From: Phytophthora colocasiae
Lineage: Eukaryota; Oomycota; Peronosporomycetes; Peronosporales; Peronosporaceae
Reading direction: 5' to 3'
NCBI GenBank assembly: GCA_018806915.1
Contig: JAGKQI010000031.1
Span: 1,054,001 to 1,118,000 of the forward strand
Length of the DNA: 64,000 nt
Under the pieces are notes generated by a model. That model did not search any database. It had not been told where the DNA came from and saw nothing but the letters and a program-made list of their open reading frames with translations. A program made the translations under genes and the position numbers. Shown one piece after another: positions 10,260-20,371 of the stretch; positions within the stretch are counted from its first letter, which is position 1; every line of letters starts with the position of its first letter.

Positions 10260-11089
10260 GTAGAAGACACAGCTCATTTTTCCTTTTTTTCTGTTTCATC
10301 CTGAACGGACGTGACTTACGGACGAAGGAGACTTTGTGTCGCGTCAAGGTTAACCATGTGGAGAAGTCTAGCCCACTGATTAATCCCGTTCTCAGTGAGC
10401 AGCGAATGTTTTTCATCGATGAAGGCTGCTTCATCCCCCATCGAACGAAGGTGTTCGGAACCGCGAAAGCGGTGACTGAAATCATTCGACGACTCGGGAA
10501 TTGGGCAGACTATCCTGGAAAATGCTGTGCAATAATGACTACGCGAGGAAAATTCATTTCCGGCACTGACGTTTGAATGCCGGACATCGCGTACCCACCT
10601 CTTACTACCCACAAAGACTTGTCGGCTGAATCAACGTGGACGTATCGAGGCGAGGCCTTTGTACCCAGATTTGTCGTGGAGGTCGACAAGCTTTATGGTC
10701 CAGAATTTCAATACCGTGCACTCGATCCTAAGATGCGCAACGAATACTTCCAACATGGCGTGGAGTTGGGCTGGTTAATCGACCCGCGTCTGAAGATGTA
10801 CGAGTACTACCTCAACAAACACAATCAGCTGCAATGTTCGGACAGCAGCGAGTGGAGAGATCTTGATGGCGATGATGTACTTCCTGGCTTCACGCTCAAG
10901 AGCGAGGCTCTGAAAATGGTGGTCCTGAACCAGGTTCCCTTGCCGTCGCTGGAATAGGACGTCGATTTAGCCTGTCCCGTGCGAGGATGCGGACAGCAAT
11001 TCAGTTCAATTGATGGATTGACTGCGCAACTTGAATGGCACCGCGACGAGAGTGTTATCCAAACATGTTTGGCAAAACAGAAGACGTAG
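10260..11089 (+). pseudogene. dead paralogue of the Uma2-C2H2 gene
   Basis: This matches 8.6-9.47 kb from the segment LRTKETLCRVK to the zinc finger and the closing AKQKT. The corresponding start region is missing or changed and has no ATG. There are two in-frame stops: TGA at 10574-10576, where the intact copy has an Arg codon just before MPD, and TAG at 10955-10957 in the acidic linker. The catalytic residues (MPDIAY, VVEVDKLY, DPKMRNEY) are still present, as are the cysteines of the finger (CPVRGCGQQF), but its first zinc His is changed (AQLEWH where the intact gene has AHAQWH). It therefore died recently relative to the duplication. Confidence 0.8.
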
Positions 11090-11563
11090 ATTTTGTCACC
11101 GTGAAACTTTCTCTTTTACTGGAGTAACTTTATGTGACTAAAAGAACGTTAAAACAATCGTTGAGTGAAGGCGAGGATTTCGAGGATGCCAGGGGGATCC
11201 TGCACACGGAAATGCGCGATAAAGTTCTCTTTGGATAGATACCAGCCTTGCTCCAGATTTGAAACAATTCTCGGTGGAATTACGGATGGCGGAACGACGG
11301 CAAGACTTGCTCTTGAGCACAAGAATGGTTCCTGATACTGATGCTTGTGTTCTAGATTCACCTGCTACTCCTGTTTAATGCCACGACGATGTGATGTTTG
11401 CATGTCCCGAATCGGAACTTCCGTTTTCAATACCAGAGACGATTCCATCCAATGTATTACGACTCGTAATTTACGAGTACTCCGCGTCATGATCAGATTT
11501 GCCTGCCGCAACGGATTATTTCGTAGCTTGAAGAGAGTCAGTGTATTCGGACATGTAGAACAG
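11090..11563. other. spacer, no gene recognised
   Basis: A minus-strand open stretch at 11361-11149 (70 codons) has no recognisable domain. The inverted-duplication arm starts at 11564. Confidence 0.45.
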
Positions 11564-12159
11564 GTCAAGTTAGCTGTCCATATAACTACTAGTAGTATGG
11601 AAACGAAGGGATAGAACTTGGTATTATCATCACTGTCAATCGCTCACAAATAATACAAACAATACGAAAAAGACGTTCATTTCGAGGTAGACCTCCGTTC
11701 ATGCTAAAGGTTGCTTGCTTTGAGATCACTAACCGACTGGAACAGTTGGATGAGGTAAATTGAATTCCTTAAAAGAGCCCTAATGACCAAATCCGGCCTG
11801 GACGACAGACTGACTGAAGCAGTTTCGTAGTGGCCATACCGGCGGTGAACGTCGTTTAGTCCTTGTTGACCATCTTTCTCGCCTTTTCGATCATTCTCTA
11901 ATATTCAGCTGCCTCCTTCAGCGCTTTCTTCACATTCGAAGGGTATGTCATCTTCTTAACGGCCGTGACGGGGTTGAGCTTCTTTAGGGTATCTCCTAAG
12001 CCTCTCTCTTCATCATCGTCATCAAGGTCGTCTTCATCGAAGTCGTCATCCACCCGACGAAGCAGCCGTCCACTCTCCGCGAGGGTTGAGTCGACGAGAG
12101 CAGGCATGGCTCCGTTCTCGATCGCAGCCTTAGACTCTTTGACAGAAGAAATTGCTGTG
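11564..12159 (-). repeat. left arm of 596-bp inverted duplication
   Basis: The arm is the reverse complement of 14343-14938 with only scattered substitutions and no net length change. It covers all of an RxLR gene except its signal-peptide codons, plus about 330 bp of 3' flank. The outer breakpoint falls in GTCAAGTTAGCTGTCC; the inner one falls just after the signal-peptide codons. Confidence 0.85.
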
Positions 12160-12215
12160 GCGCTGGCATGGAAAGTGGCCACAACCATAATCGCCAGAAT
12201 GTAAGTGAGACGCAT
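11898..12215 (-). CDS. RxLR-dEER effector, C-terminus cut by a stop
   Basis: The 105-aa product starts at the ATG at 12215 and has a secretion signal (MRLTYILAIMVVATF...) of about 20 residues. An RLLR motif follows at about residue 51, then a long Asp/Glu run ending in DEER, then a short Lys-rich C-terminal domain. This is the signature of the oomycete RxLR family, secreted and acting inside the plant host cell. Compared with the inverted copy at 14.3-14.65 kb, a TAG replaces a CAG codon at 11898-11900 and removes the last 14 residues. The gene may still be expressed, as signal and motifs are intact. The effector domain is too short to show a WY fold, and its target is unknown. Confidence 0.82.
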   Translation of the reverse strand: MRLTYILAIMVVATFHASATAISSVKESKAAIENGAMPALVDSTLAESGRLLRRVDDDFDEDDLDDDDEERGLGDTLKKLNPVTAVKKMTYPSNVKKALKEAAEY

Positions 12216-12830
12216 GGTCAATCCTTGAGTATTTGTCCGGGGAAGCTTGGATAGTTAGTTGCTTGCAGGAGTGCGCAAATTGTAGAATGAGACGAGTTTT
12301 GGTGAGTTTGTGCTTTATACTAACTGTTGCTTATCAAGTCTTTTTTCCCCCATGTCCCTCTTCTTTTGTAGGTTGATCAGCTTGAGATGGTGTTGTCCCA
12401 TCACATTCAATGAACTCGTACGATGAACAAACTCATGGACGGACATACGGAAGTGGGTATGTGACAACATCTCGCTTAAATTCGTGTAAGCTAAGCGTCG
12501 AAATGTATGTGTGTGTGTGTTTTACGCGTTTGCACTAATTCCATTGACAATGGGTAGGTGGATCAATACTTTTAGAATTTCCGTTCTCTCTAATGATTTG
12601 AAAATACTGGGGAAGATCATCAATTCTGCTGATCTCTGTGCGATTGACGAGTCCCGTATTCGTCCCGGACGGGTACATCGAGATGACTACGGGACGGGGT
12701 ACGCATGTACATACTGGGACGGGACAAACAGTGCACATGTACTGTACGGTTGTTGACGTAGTGCTGACGCTGCTAACGATGATCGTCATCGCGCGACCAT
12801 TATCAGAGAGGGTAATTCTTATTGGTAACA
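12216..12830. other. effector upstream region with (TG)n run
   Basis: This is the upstream side of the RxLR gene at 11.9-12.2 kb. It contains a short TG dinucleotide run at about 12507-12521. No ORF with recognisable content; the LINE tail begins further right. Confidence 0.4.
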
Positions 12831-13900
12831 TTCTCCAGATCCAGATTAACCCAGACAAATGGTGCTCCTTGATGGTACGGGCCGGCCCGATGCGAGACTT
12901 TCGTATAGCTTTTGCTGAGGCTTCTGGTTGTCGCTATTATATGGATATTTTTCACGGGGAGCGTGGCCCATGGTTACCCAATTTTTGCTCGTTTCGTTTT
13001 GACTCTCCCGACTTTCAACCTACGCACTCGTATCCGGCAACTTGTCCGACTCTACGACGACTTAACCGCACTGGTAGGCCAAGTTGTCCTGATGGTTTAT
13101 TACAAGGGCTGGTTCATGCTTTTGCTCCGCCGTTTGGGGTGTTTCAAAACGGTGTGCTCAGTGCTTTTCCCTCTCTAACCAAGCGCAATATCCGCCGGAT
13201 CTTCAAGGATGATACGCTGGAGCTGCGTAACCACCCCCTTGTTTACCAATTTGCTGGATTTACTCGTGAGAATTTGGTGGATACCCTCGTGGCGCTCAAA
13301 GACCTTCGTCAGGTGGTCCTTCCTGTCTACGCTGATCTACAATTCCGCGTGTGTTGGAAGCTTTTGCCAACACGCTCTCGGTTTTGGTTTCTCCAACATA
13401 CGTCGGAGAATGTCTTGCAGTGCGGGTACCCTGACTGCAACTCTGTGGAAACTGAGAAGCACTTGTTTTTCGATTGTGCTCGTGTCGCCGTGCTATGGGG
13501 CATTGTTGCCGACGACTGGAGGCTTTTCTTACCGGCAATTACTTGGAAAATAGCTTGTGTTCCGCTAGACCCACCTGGCCGCGCTCACAGCTATCTTATG
13601 CGCCTGAATTCAAGATTCTCTGGACGATTTTTCGCAGCGTCACACTCCACTGCGTTTGGACAGCCCGCAACAAGCACCACTTTGAAAATCGCCCGCCTTT
13701 GGAAGCGCGGAATGCAATCTACCAAGTTTACTCGACTTTCAGCAGCCATTTTCGGGCTATACTACGTTTCTACCGCGAGCGAGCGATCTCGTTTTTAAAG
13801 GTGTCTTCATCACTTTCCGCTTGCCTCCCGATTCCATCGTTTCGTTACAGCTCACCCACGACTATTCTCGCTTCGAAGGCAAGTGCTCTGTGCTGACGAA
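12830..13900 (+). mobile_element. LINE (non-LTR) ORF2 3' end, frameshifted
   Basis: Several frames together give the end of a non-LTR reverse transcriptase protein. The clearest part, about 13180-13540, is a zf-RVT-like domain: LQFRVCWKLLPTRSRFWF followed by the zinc ligands in CGYPDCNSVETEKHLFFDC. The frame then shifts at about 13545, and the next frame gives the terminal LHCVWTARNKHHFENR block to about 13890. An earlier shift lies between 12990 and 13080. The RT and endonuclease domains are missing, as expected of a 5'-truncated dead copy. It fills most of the spacer between the two arms of the RxLR inverted duplication. Confidence 0.8.
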
Positions 13901-14342
13901 AATGGTTGCCTCCATGCCTCACCCTGTCTCCGCACCACCGAATAACACTGCTACCCTCCGAAGTCAGTAGCCGCTAGCTTTTTGAGAGGTCCGGTTGCTA
14001 ACTTAGTTGGCAACTGATAAACATTCAACACGAATAGTTCCCCTTCTAATTGGTAACATTCAACACAACCCCCTCCCCCCCCTCCTCTTTTGTGGTAGTT
14101 CTGGCTGGGCCGTTAGGCATTTGGACCTGGAGGGGTCGGAGCGACGCTTCGGCACTGCCGAATCGGCAGATACCGTGCCCCGAGAAATCCTTGAAGTCAT
14201 TGGAAGGTAACCGTACCCTGTCACCATAGTGATACGCACGTTCCCCTCCCTGGAGAACACGCGGCACCTAAGACATCGTCAGGTGGGGAGTTTGGTTTGG
14301 GTCAACTTACCCCTCCTCTTTTACAGGCGCGAACATCACATG
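13900..14342. other. spacer, C-rich tract, no gene
   Basis: A C-rich run at about 14069-14083 and a second CCCCTCCTCTTTT at about 14311-14323 are the only visible structure. I see no ORF with a known domain. A degenerate LTR cannot be excluded. Confidence 0.35.
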
Positions 14343-14646
14343 CACAGCAATTTCTTCTGTCAAAGAGTCTAAGGCTGCGATCGAGAACGGAGCCATGCCT
14401 GCTCTCGTCGACTCAACCCTCGCGGAGAGTGGACGGCTGCTTCGTCGGGTGGATGACGACTTCGATGAAGACGACCTTGATGACGATGATGAAGAGAGAG
14501 GCTTAGGAGATACCCTAAAGAAGCTCAACCCCGTCACGGCCGTTAAGAAGATGACATACCCTTCGAATGTGAAGAAAGCGCTGAAGGAGGCAGCTGAATA
14601 CCAGAGAATGATCGAAAAGGCGAGAAAGATGGTCAACAAGGACTAA
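14343..14646 (+). pseudogene. RxLR effector copy lacking its signal peptide
   Basis: The copy begins inside the gene, directly after where the signal peptide is encoded in the left arm, and continues to a natural stop at 14644-14646. It keeps RLLR, the acidic run, DEER and the full C-terminal domain, including the 14 residues missing from the left copy. The only in-frame ATG upstream of RLLR (14395) would give a cytosolic protein. Without a signal it cannot be secreted by the normal route, so it is called a pseudogene. Confidence 0.8.
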
Positions 14647-14938
14647 ACGACGTTCACCGCCGGTATGGCCACTACGAAACTGCTTCAGTCAGTCTGTCGT
14701 CCAGGCCGGATTTGGTCATTAGGGCTCTTTTAAGGAATTCAATTTACCTCATCCAACTGTTCCAGTCGGTTAGTGATCTCAAAGCAAGCAACCTTTAGCA
14801 TGAACGGAGGTCTACCTCGAAATGAACGTCTTTTTCGTATTGTTTGTATTATTTGTGAGCGATTGACAGTGATGATAATACCAAGTTCTATCCCTTCGTT
14901 TCCATACTACTAGTAGTTATATGGACAGCTAACTTGAC
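14343..14938 (+). repeat. right arm of 596-bp inverted duplication
   Basis: Counterpart of 11564-12159. Identity stops abruptly at 14938/14939 and at 14342/14343. The arms are 2,183 bp apart. Confidence 0.85.
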
Positions 14939-15107
14939 TTGTATCTTGTGGGAAATGCCACTGGGTGGTATCGAAGATGGCTTCTATGGTACTGAATTAC
15001 TGTTGAATCCGACACGAAAGGCATCCAACGAGGGAGTATACCTAACAACCCAGGTGTAGTTTAAACAGCATGATTTACATCGATTAGCTAAAGGCCAGTT
15101 GAGCTAC

Positions 15108-16607
15108 TTATTGGCGGCTGCGGTAACGCTCCTCGTACTCGCGTTGCACCTCCTTCGCGGACTTGTTCGACGTCTCCGGAACCAACTTCAGCGACAGAAG
15201 GAAGAAGATGGCAAGAAGCACCACGAACGGAAGATAACTGTAGTCATCGAGACCGTCGGCGATGTACGGGTAAGCCACGCCGACGATGAGGTTGCACAGC
15301 CAGTTGGCGCCGATACCGATGGACGTGGCCGTGGCACGCACCGAATCCGGGAACAGGTCGGCCGTGATCACCCACACGAGAGGACCCAGCGTCACGCCGA
15401 ACGCGATCACGTACAGCGCGGTGAACACGATGGAGAGCGCTGGTACGTCGACAAGGAACGCCACCGTCATGAGTACAGCCATCACGAACATACCGGCTTC
15501 ACCGCACAGGATCATGTTGCGGTTACCGAAACGCTGTGCCAACACACCCGTGAAGAAGGCCGGCCAGATGTTGATGAAGTTGATGATGAGCGTGCCAACA
15601 CGCGGGTCCGAAATGCCGGCGTCTTTGAAGATCGAACTCGAGTAGTAGAAGACGGCGTTGATACCGGACAACTGCTGTGCGCAGGACAGCAGGATGGCGG
15701 CGGCCAGTTGCAGACGGTACTTCGGCGCGAACAGAGAGTCTTGCTTGGCAGACTCCTGCAGCAGACCCTGCTCCGGGTCTGGCTTGCTGGAGGATTCGAG
15801 CCACGATAGAGCAGTGTATACGTTCTCCTCGCCGTACAGACGCGCTAGCACCTGCTTGGCTTCTTCACGACGGTTCTTCATGAGCAACCACGCCGGACTC
15901 TCCACACAGAGTGACGGGGCCAACAACAGGAACAGCACGGCCAGGATGACCGGGAAACCGGCCAGGTAGCGCCAGCCAGAACTCGTGTTGGCGAAGAAGA
16001 AGGTGATGGCCGGGAACAGGATGCCGATGGTCACGGAGATCTGCAGACCCAGACCCAGGATGTTACGCATGTGCGGCGGCGTCAGCTCGTTCGTGTACGC
16101 GCCGAGGGTTCCCGTGGCCGTGCCGGACGCGATGCCGGCGATGAGACGGCCAGCCGAGAAGGCCCAGACGTTCGACACGGACGCCTCCACCACGGCGCCC
16201 ACGATCATGAAGATGCAGTTGACGAACAGCAGCTTCTTGCGGCCCCACAGGTCGCTGAAGTGGCCGCAAATGAGAGAGCCGATCATGCCGCCGAAGATCC
16301 ACGCGTTCACGGCGAATGTCCACTCGAGCTTGGAGTGGCCCGGGAACATGAGGCACGTGTCGTCGGCCACCGGACGCGCGTTGCACTCGTCCGTGTCGTT
16401 GTACTGCGACAGGTTGGTCTGCGAGGATGACCAGCCGCTCTGGAAGGGCTGCAGCAGCGCCACCAGGATGCTCGTGTACATGATCATGTTGGGTTTGATC
16501 TGGCGGGAGGCGGCCTTCTGCGCGTCGTCGAACACGGGGATGTTGTCGGCTGCTTTGGGCGTAGTTGCCTCGGAGTATACCGGGTCGGTCTGTGCTTCAG
16601 ACGGCAT
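15108..16607 (-). CDS. MFS sugar transporter, copy A
   Basis: The product is 499 aa from the ATG at 16607 (MPSEAQTDP...), the start shared with copies C and D. It is a sugar porter of the major facilitator superfamily: twelve membrane segments in two bundles, DLWGRKK in the first inter-helix loop, VESPAWLL (a PESPRWL variant) at the end of helix 6, QQLSGINAVFYYS in helix 7, and PETSNK (a PETKG variant) at the end. It would move hexoses across the plasma membrane, probably proton-coupled. By eye it differs from copy B (33137-34636) at only two residues (Glu/Lys in HSKLxWTF, Lys/Glu in NKSAxEV). It is divergent to B, with a nested transposon complex in between. Confidence 0.9.
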   Translation of the reverse strand: MPSEAQTDPVYSEATTPKAADNIPVFDDAQKAASRQIKPNMIMYTSILVALLQPFQSGWSSSQTNLSQYNDTDECNARPVADDTCLMFPGHSKLEWTFAVNAWIFGGMIGSLICGHFSDLWGRKKLLFVNCIFMIVGAVVEASVSNVWAFSAGRLIAGIASGTATGTLGAYTNELTPPHMRNILGLGLQISVTIGILFPAITFFFANTSSGWRYLAGFPVILAVLFLLLAPSLCVESPAWLLMKNRREEAKQVLARLYGEENVYTALSWLESSSKPDPEQGLLQESAKQDSLFAPKYRLQLAAAILLSCAQQLSGINAVFYYSSSIFKDAGISDPRVGTLIINFINIWPAFFTGVLAQRFGNRNMILCGEAGMFVMAVLMTVAFLVDVPALSIVFTALYVIAFGVTLGPLVWVITADLFPDSVRATATSIGIGANWLCNLIVGVAYPYIADGLDDYSYLPFVVLLAIFFLLSLKLVPETSNKSAKEVQREYEERYRSRQ

Positions 16608-17085
16608 GGTGTGTAGTTGGTCTCTGGTGTGTTGTAGTTTGTTGGTTGTTGTTGGAGGGCTTGTGGCTGTTTTGCACCGACTCGCTCTCGCTTCTGTACG
16701 TTGAACTGCACTTGGTTTGTCCAAATTGGAAATGAGGTTGAGGACGTACGTCGAGCTTAGTGGGAGTACTGGAGCCACAAGTCAGTGAAGGTCTTGTCTG
16801 GGGATCCCCTGATCTTGATTTAAGTCGCTTGTCTCGCTCCAGCACAATCGTTGAGATTATGGTGCCGCGCGTTACTTAAACGATTGTGCTGGTCACTTCA
16901 ACGTGTGCCTCTGCGTAGCTACGGTGATGTGTTCATGATGCAAGCTGGGTCAAACTGCACGATAATGGTTGATCCGTGAGACGAGTGGTAGGATCTCAAG
17001 CATAGACTGTACGAGTGCTATACAGTCACCTCCATCGTCTGGTACAGTACTGCAGAGAACGCGCGGATTACAGTCGTCGCAAATA
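16608..17085. promoter_or_regulatory. upstream region of copy A
   Basis: The first about 150 bp (16608-16757) are the reverse complement of the sequence preceding copy B. This block includes AAATTGGAAATGA at 16723-16735, which on the gene's strand reads TCATTTCCAATTT, close to the oomycete initiator core-promoter consensus (TCATTYYNCAWTTT), about 120 bp from the ATG. The match lacks one base. Confidence 0.4.
16839..16892. repeat. 14-bp perfect hairpin
   Basis: CCAGCACAATCGTT at 16839-16852 is followed, 26 bp later, by its exact reverse complement at 16879-16892. It lies about 230 bp upstream of copy A. It could be a terminal-repeat relic of a small DNA element; no target duplication was found. 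Confidence 0.5.
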
Positions 17086-17189
17086 CCGTATAACCGGTGT
17101 CAATTCCGACGGGTATACTGGTGTTCACATGTCACAGGTAAGAATTGCAAACGAATTATGACTAGCTGAACCTATATTTAGCACAGAAT

Positions 17190-17649
17190 CTAATCGATGA
17201 TGTCGTTCTCTGATGCAGCGTCTTCGTCGATCAACTTCTCCATTTCTGCATGCATCGTCGCGTTAAAATCTTGCACGGCCTTTAATCTATCTTCAGGTGT
17301 CTTCTGTCCCTGCCGAGTCTTAACACGAAATCTCATCTTACAGCGCGCCAAAAAGCTCCTCCTCCAATCCCAACCTGCCGCAAATACCGCACGAGAGAGC
17401 CCAGCATCCTCCGCTATTTCCAGGGCTTTGTCGCGGTAGTCGTTGATCCACGCCACTAGGCGCTTCTCGCAGGCGCTCGAAGCCTTCTCAGGCGGCAGGT
17501 AGAGCTGCTTCCGTCGGCCTTTGCGGTTTTCGCCTCGCACTTTTTCCAGTAGCTGATGCTTTTTCGTCTGTTGACACGCTGTTTCCCCTCGAAGGCAGGA
17601 AAGAAACGCTCGAGCGTCTAAGTCATGCCGTGGCTATCAGTAGTGCAGG
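17190..17649 (-). pseudogene. pogo/CENP-B-type transposase, part after the insertion
   Basis: This is the continuation of the transposase whose first about 30 codons lie at 30992-30900. The clearest stretch (RLVAWINDYRDK ... WRRSFLARCKMRFRVK, then GQKTPED) is the CENP-B-type helix-turn-helix DNA-binding region found in pogo-like transposases. The frame changes at about 17545: before it, the most protein-like reading is TLERFFPAFEGKQRVN in another frame, next to stop codons just inside the insertion point. The stop at 17190 is only about 100 bp from the terminal repeat, so the catalytic DDE domain is absent. Confidence 0.65.
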
Positions 17650-18024
17650 TGTCGTATATCCGGTTAAGGGTCGAGTAGTTGCGGACTGTTGGCAAGTAGG
17701 TCTGGGCGGGGAGCTTAAGGAATACGTAAAATGCAAACTTCTTTCTTCTTGTTCTTGGGTTGTTCTTAACTTGGTAGATACACGACTGACTAGATTTCTG
17801 GGCGGTCTGGACCAGCACTTGTAGGGATGACACCTCACCGGAGTAGAAGAGCATTGAGACTAGGCCTGACATCCGTCCTCTCGCGATGGTATGATAGTAG
17901 ACGGGGCAGGGAGGTACCTCCAAACTGGACCTCTGACACGGACAGTAGGCGACGTTGGACAAGGCCCCGGGACATAGTGCGCGCCCGACGCTGGTTCACA
18001 CACTATATTCCCGGGTACGGGACA
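17650..18024 (-). repeat. 3' LTR of the 13.25-kb Ty3/gypsy element
   Basis: The 375-bp repeat begins TG and ends CA on the plus strand. By eye it is identical to 30525-30899. The flanking CAGG at 17646-17649 matches CAGG at 30900-30903 and is the 4-bp target duplication. The element's genes run on the minus strand, so this is its 3' LTR. Confidence 0.93.
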
Positions 18025-18631
18025 AACTCCCCGACCTAACGTTGTGCGTCCTCGCACAACGCGGTCGCGCTCCATGTCCCGGAGGCACTTGACCACGCGG
18101 AGCTCTTCGTCAGTCAATTTGATGTAGTCGGCGTCCAGTAGAGTAAAAGCAGCACGAGTCGCAGTAGACGAAGTAGTAGCAGGACGAGAGGTCGTAGTCG
18201 ATCTTGAAGTTGAAGTAGTCGGAGAGGCATCAGGGTAGGGAGTCGCAGGGGTTATCGAAGCAGGATACGGGATAGTTGTAGCCGCATGCCTCGTAGTAGA
18301 TGACGGATCCATCGGCAGGGTAGTCGCGCCAACTTCGTCAGCAGGGCAACCACGGCGGGGACGTAGGTGTCTTCTAGGAGTAGGCTCGGCGAAGAGAGAG
18401 TTCGTAAGGTAGACGGTCGGCAAGTAACTCGGTCGGTCGGAACAGAGTAGCCGCAGGTAGTAGCAGGATAATCGACGGGCCGGCAGTTGAGAAGTAACTC
18501 GGCTGATCAGGACGGAAAAGAGGTAGGTGGTTGCAGGGTATAGGGATTAGCCGCAGAGTAGACTGGGCGGAATTCCAGGACTTTTAGAAGAAACACACAG
18601 GCCTCGTCCCGATGTACCTGGTCCCTCGTAG
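18025..18631. other. 3' region of the retrotransposon
   Basis: Non-coding between the 3' LTR and the antisense ORF. It is rich in GTAG repeats of low complexity (about 18130-18330). A minus-strand open stretch at 18423-17860 is Thr/Ser/Pro-rich and runs into the LTR; I regard it as compositional. Confidence 0.4.
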
Positions 18632-20371
18632 ATGGGCCCCTCCCTGTCGCCGCTCTGCTCGCTGGGTAAAGAAGCTCATTCCCCAAATCACCGCGGACCA
18701 CACAAGCCGAGCACCGCCACACCCATGGGTCGCAGTCATCCCTCCCGAACTCCGTCTCCCGCCGCCGATCCTCCTCCAGCTGCGTCGCCCCCGGACCAAC
18801 CCGGCCTGTCCTCCGATCTCGTGGCGCAGATCACCGCGCTTGTGTCGACGCACGAGTCGAAGTTGGACGAGCGTCTCGAGAAGCAAGCGCAGCGCAAATT
18901 CTGGGGTGAGATGCGCGAGAAGCTTTCAGTCAACCGTGACTCAAGTGGATTATACGTTCTGGACCAACTGGCCGAAGCACTCTTGGACGACGATCCCGAC
19001 GTCGACCTGGCCTTCACAGCTCCCGTCCACTTACTGCCCAAGCCGTCCCTCCAACAGGAGGCTCCAAACGCATACGTGCACTCCCGTTTCTCGAACACGC
19101 AAAACTTGGTTGAACCAGAGATCAGTTCGGAGCCACCGAGGAAGAAGTTCAAGGCCACTCCGCATCTGTCGACTCCAGGTAGTACTCCTCAGGCTGATAC
19201 TGCGAAGAAGTCTGGAAAGGCAAAGAAGACCCAGTCTACTCCGGCGACGTCCACAGCACCTACTCCGGGGTTGGTGGTAGACCTGACGACGCCCAAGACG
19301 ACCAAGTCACCAAAGAATTCAACTGTGGGTACTGCGCTTCTGGAGTTGGGAAAGCTTCGACCAAGTGCTCAGGGGGAGACAGATTTCAACCCTCATCCAC
19401 TCGCCGACAATACAGCTGTTGAGGTCGTCCGGGATGTCGAGGCAATCTATCGCAAGGCCGCCAACATGCACAAGCCGCCGTACGAGTTAGCGTACCCCTG
19501 GACCGGTTCGAAGGTCTGGTACGACCCGGAGGATTACCCAAACCTGCATGCGGCTCACTGGCGGTTCTGGATGGGTTATCGTAGCCACTTCTTCGACTGG
19601 CAGCTTAATGTGCCGTTGAGGGTGAATTACCAGCGAAATTCCCGACGGCAAGGCCGACAAGCCGCTTGCGCTGAGCGCCTTCGGTTTCTAAGTTTGTGCA
19701 TCGAGACGTGAGGGTACTACGACTTCCTCAAGCGTTTCGAGAAAGCGGACGGGGATCGACTCCTGATGTGGTTCGGGGGCCAGCCCAACAGGAACTCACC
19801 GTCGGCCAAGTCTTATGTCGGTCCGACCATCCAGAACCTGGGAGTGCTCTACGTTCAAGATCGGTCGGAGTACACAGCTCGGGTCCAGAACGCACTGAAG
19901 CCCTTCCAGCTCGACCAAGGTGGGTTCAGGAACATCACAGAGTTACTCGTCTACACGGAGGCTCTTGACCCGGAAAAGGAAGTAGACCGTCGGCTGACCG
20001 ACGAGGCATTGGCTTTGGTCCGGTTAGACATCGTCAAGAAGCTATATCCCTGGCACGCGTGGTGGTCGGGCGACACTACTAAGGGGGTCTGGGCCAAGTT
20101 GCTGGATAACAAGAGGATCGAGCAGCTGGCTGACGGTGTCGACACCCGGCTCAAGCAGGGGTTGTACCGACCAAGGTTCGTACCTCCAGTGACACCGAAG
20201 GAGATGAAGACGGCGGGTTGGATTCCGATCATGCGTCCAGACGGCTCTTACTCGGCCGAGATCGCGGCTACCGTCAGCAGTGGATCGGACGACGACTCGG
20301 ATCAGCCCAGCGAGGATGAAGAAGAGGAGGAGGACGACCCGGATGAGGTAGCCGCCCCAACGTCGTCTTAG
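18632..20371 (+). CDS. antisense accessory ORF of the retrotransposon, unknown function
   Basis: The ORF is on the strand opposite to gag-pol, between integrase and the 3' LTR. From the ATG at 18632 one frame encodes 359 codons to a TGA at 19709-19711, and the same frame then continues open for another 220 codons to 20371. The N-terminal about 60 residues are Pro/Ser-rich. A predicted helix (LVAQITALVSTHESKLDERLEKQ) follows, then a basic PRKKFK patch that could be a nuclear signal. The part before the stop has YPWTGSKVWYDPEDYP and HWRFWMGYRSHFFDWQ. The part after has ALKPFQLDQGGF and LYPWHAWWSGDTTKGVW and ends in a long Asp/Glu tail. Reading in neighbouring frames around 19630-19700 suggests local frame damage as well as the stop. 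No known domain is recognised. Antisense ORFs at this place are known in some plant Ty3/gypsy elements (Tat/Grande-like). Confidence 0.6.

Noticed and set aside
12600..12830. The first part of the 386-codon stretch as a separate secreted or membrane protein
   Set aside because: Its hydrophobic residues come from a low-information region before the LINE domain and the stretch has no conserved content.
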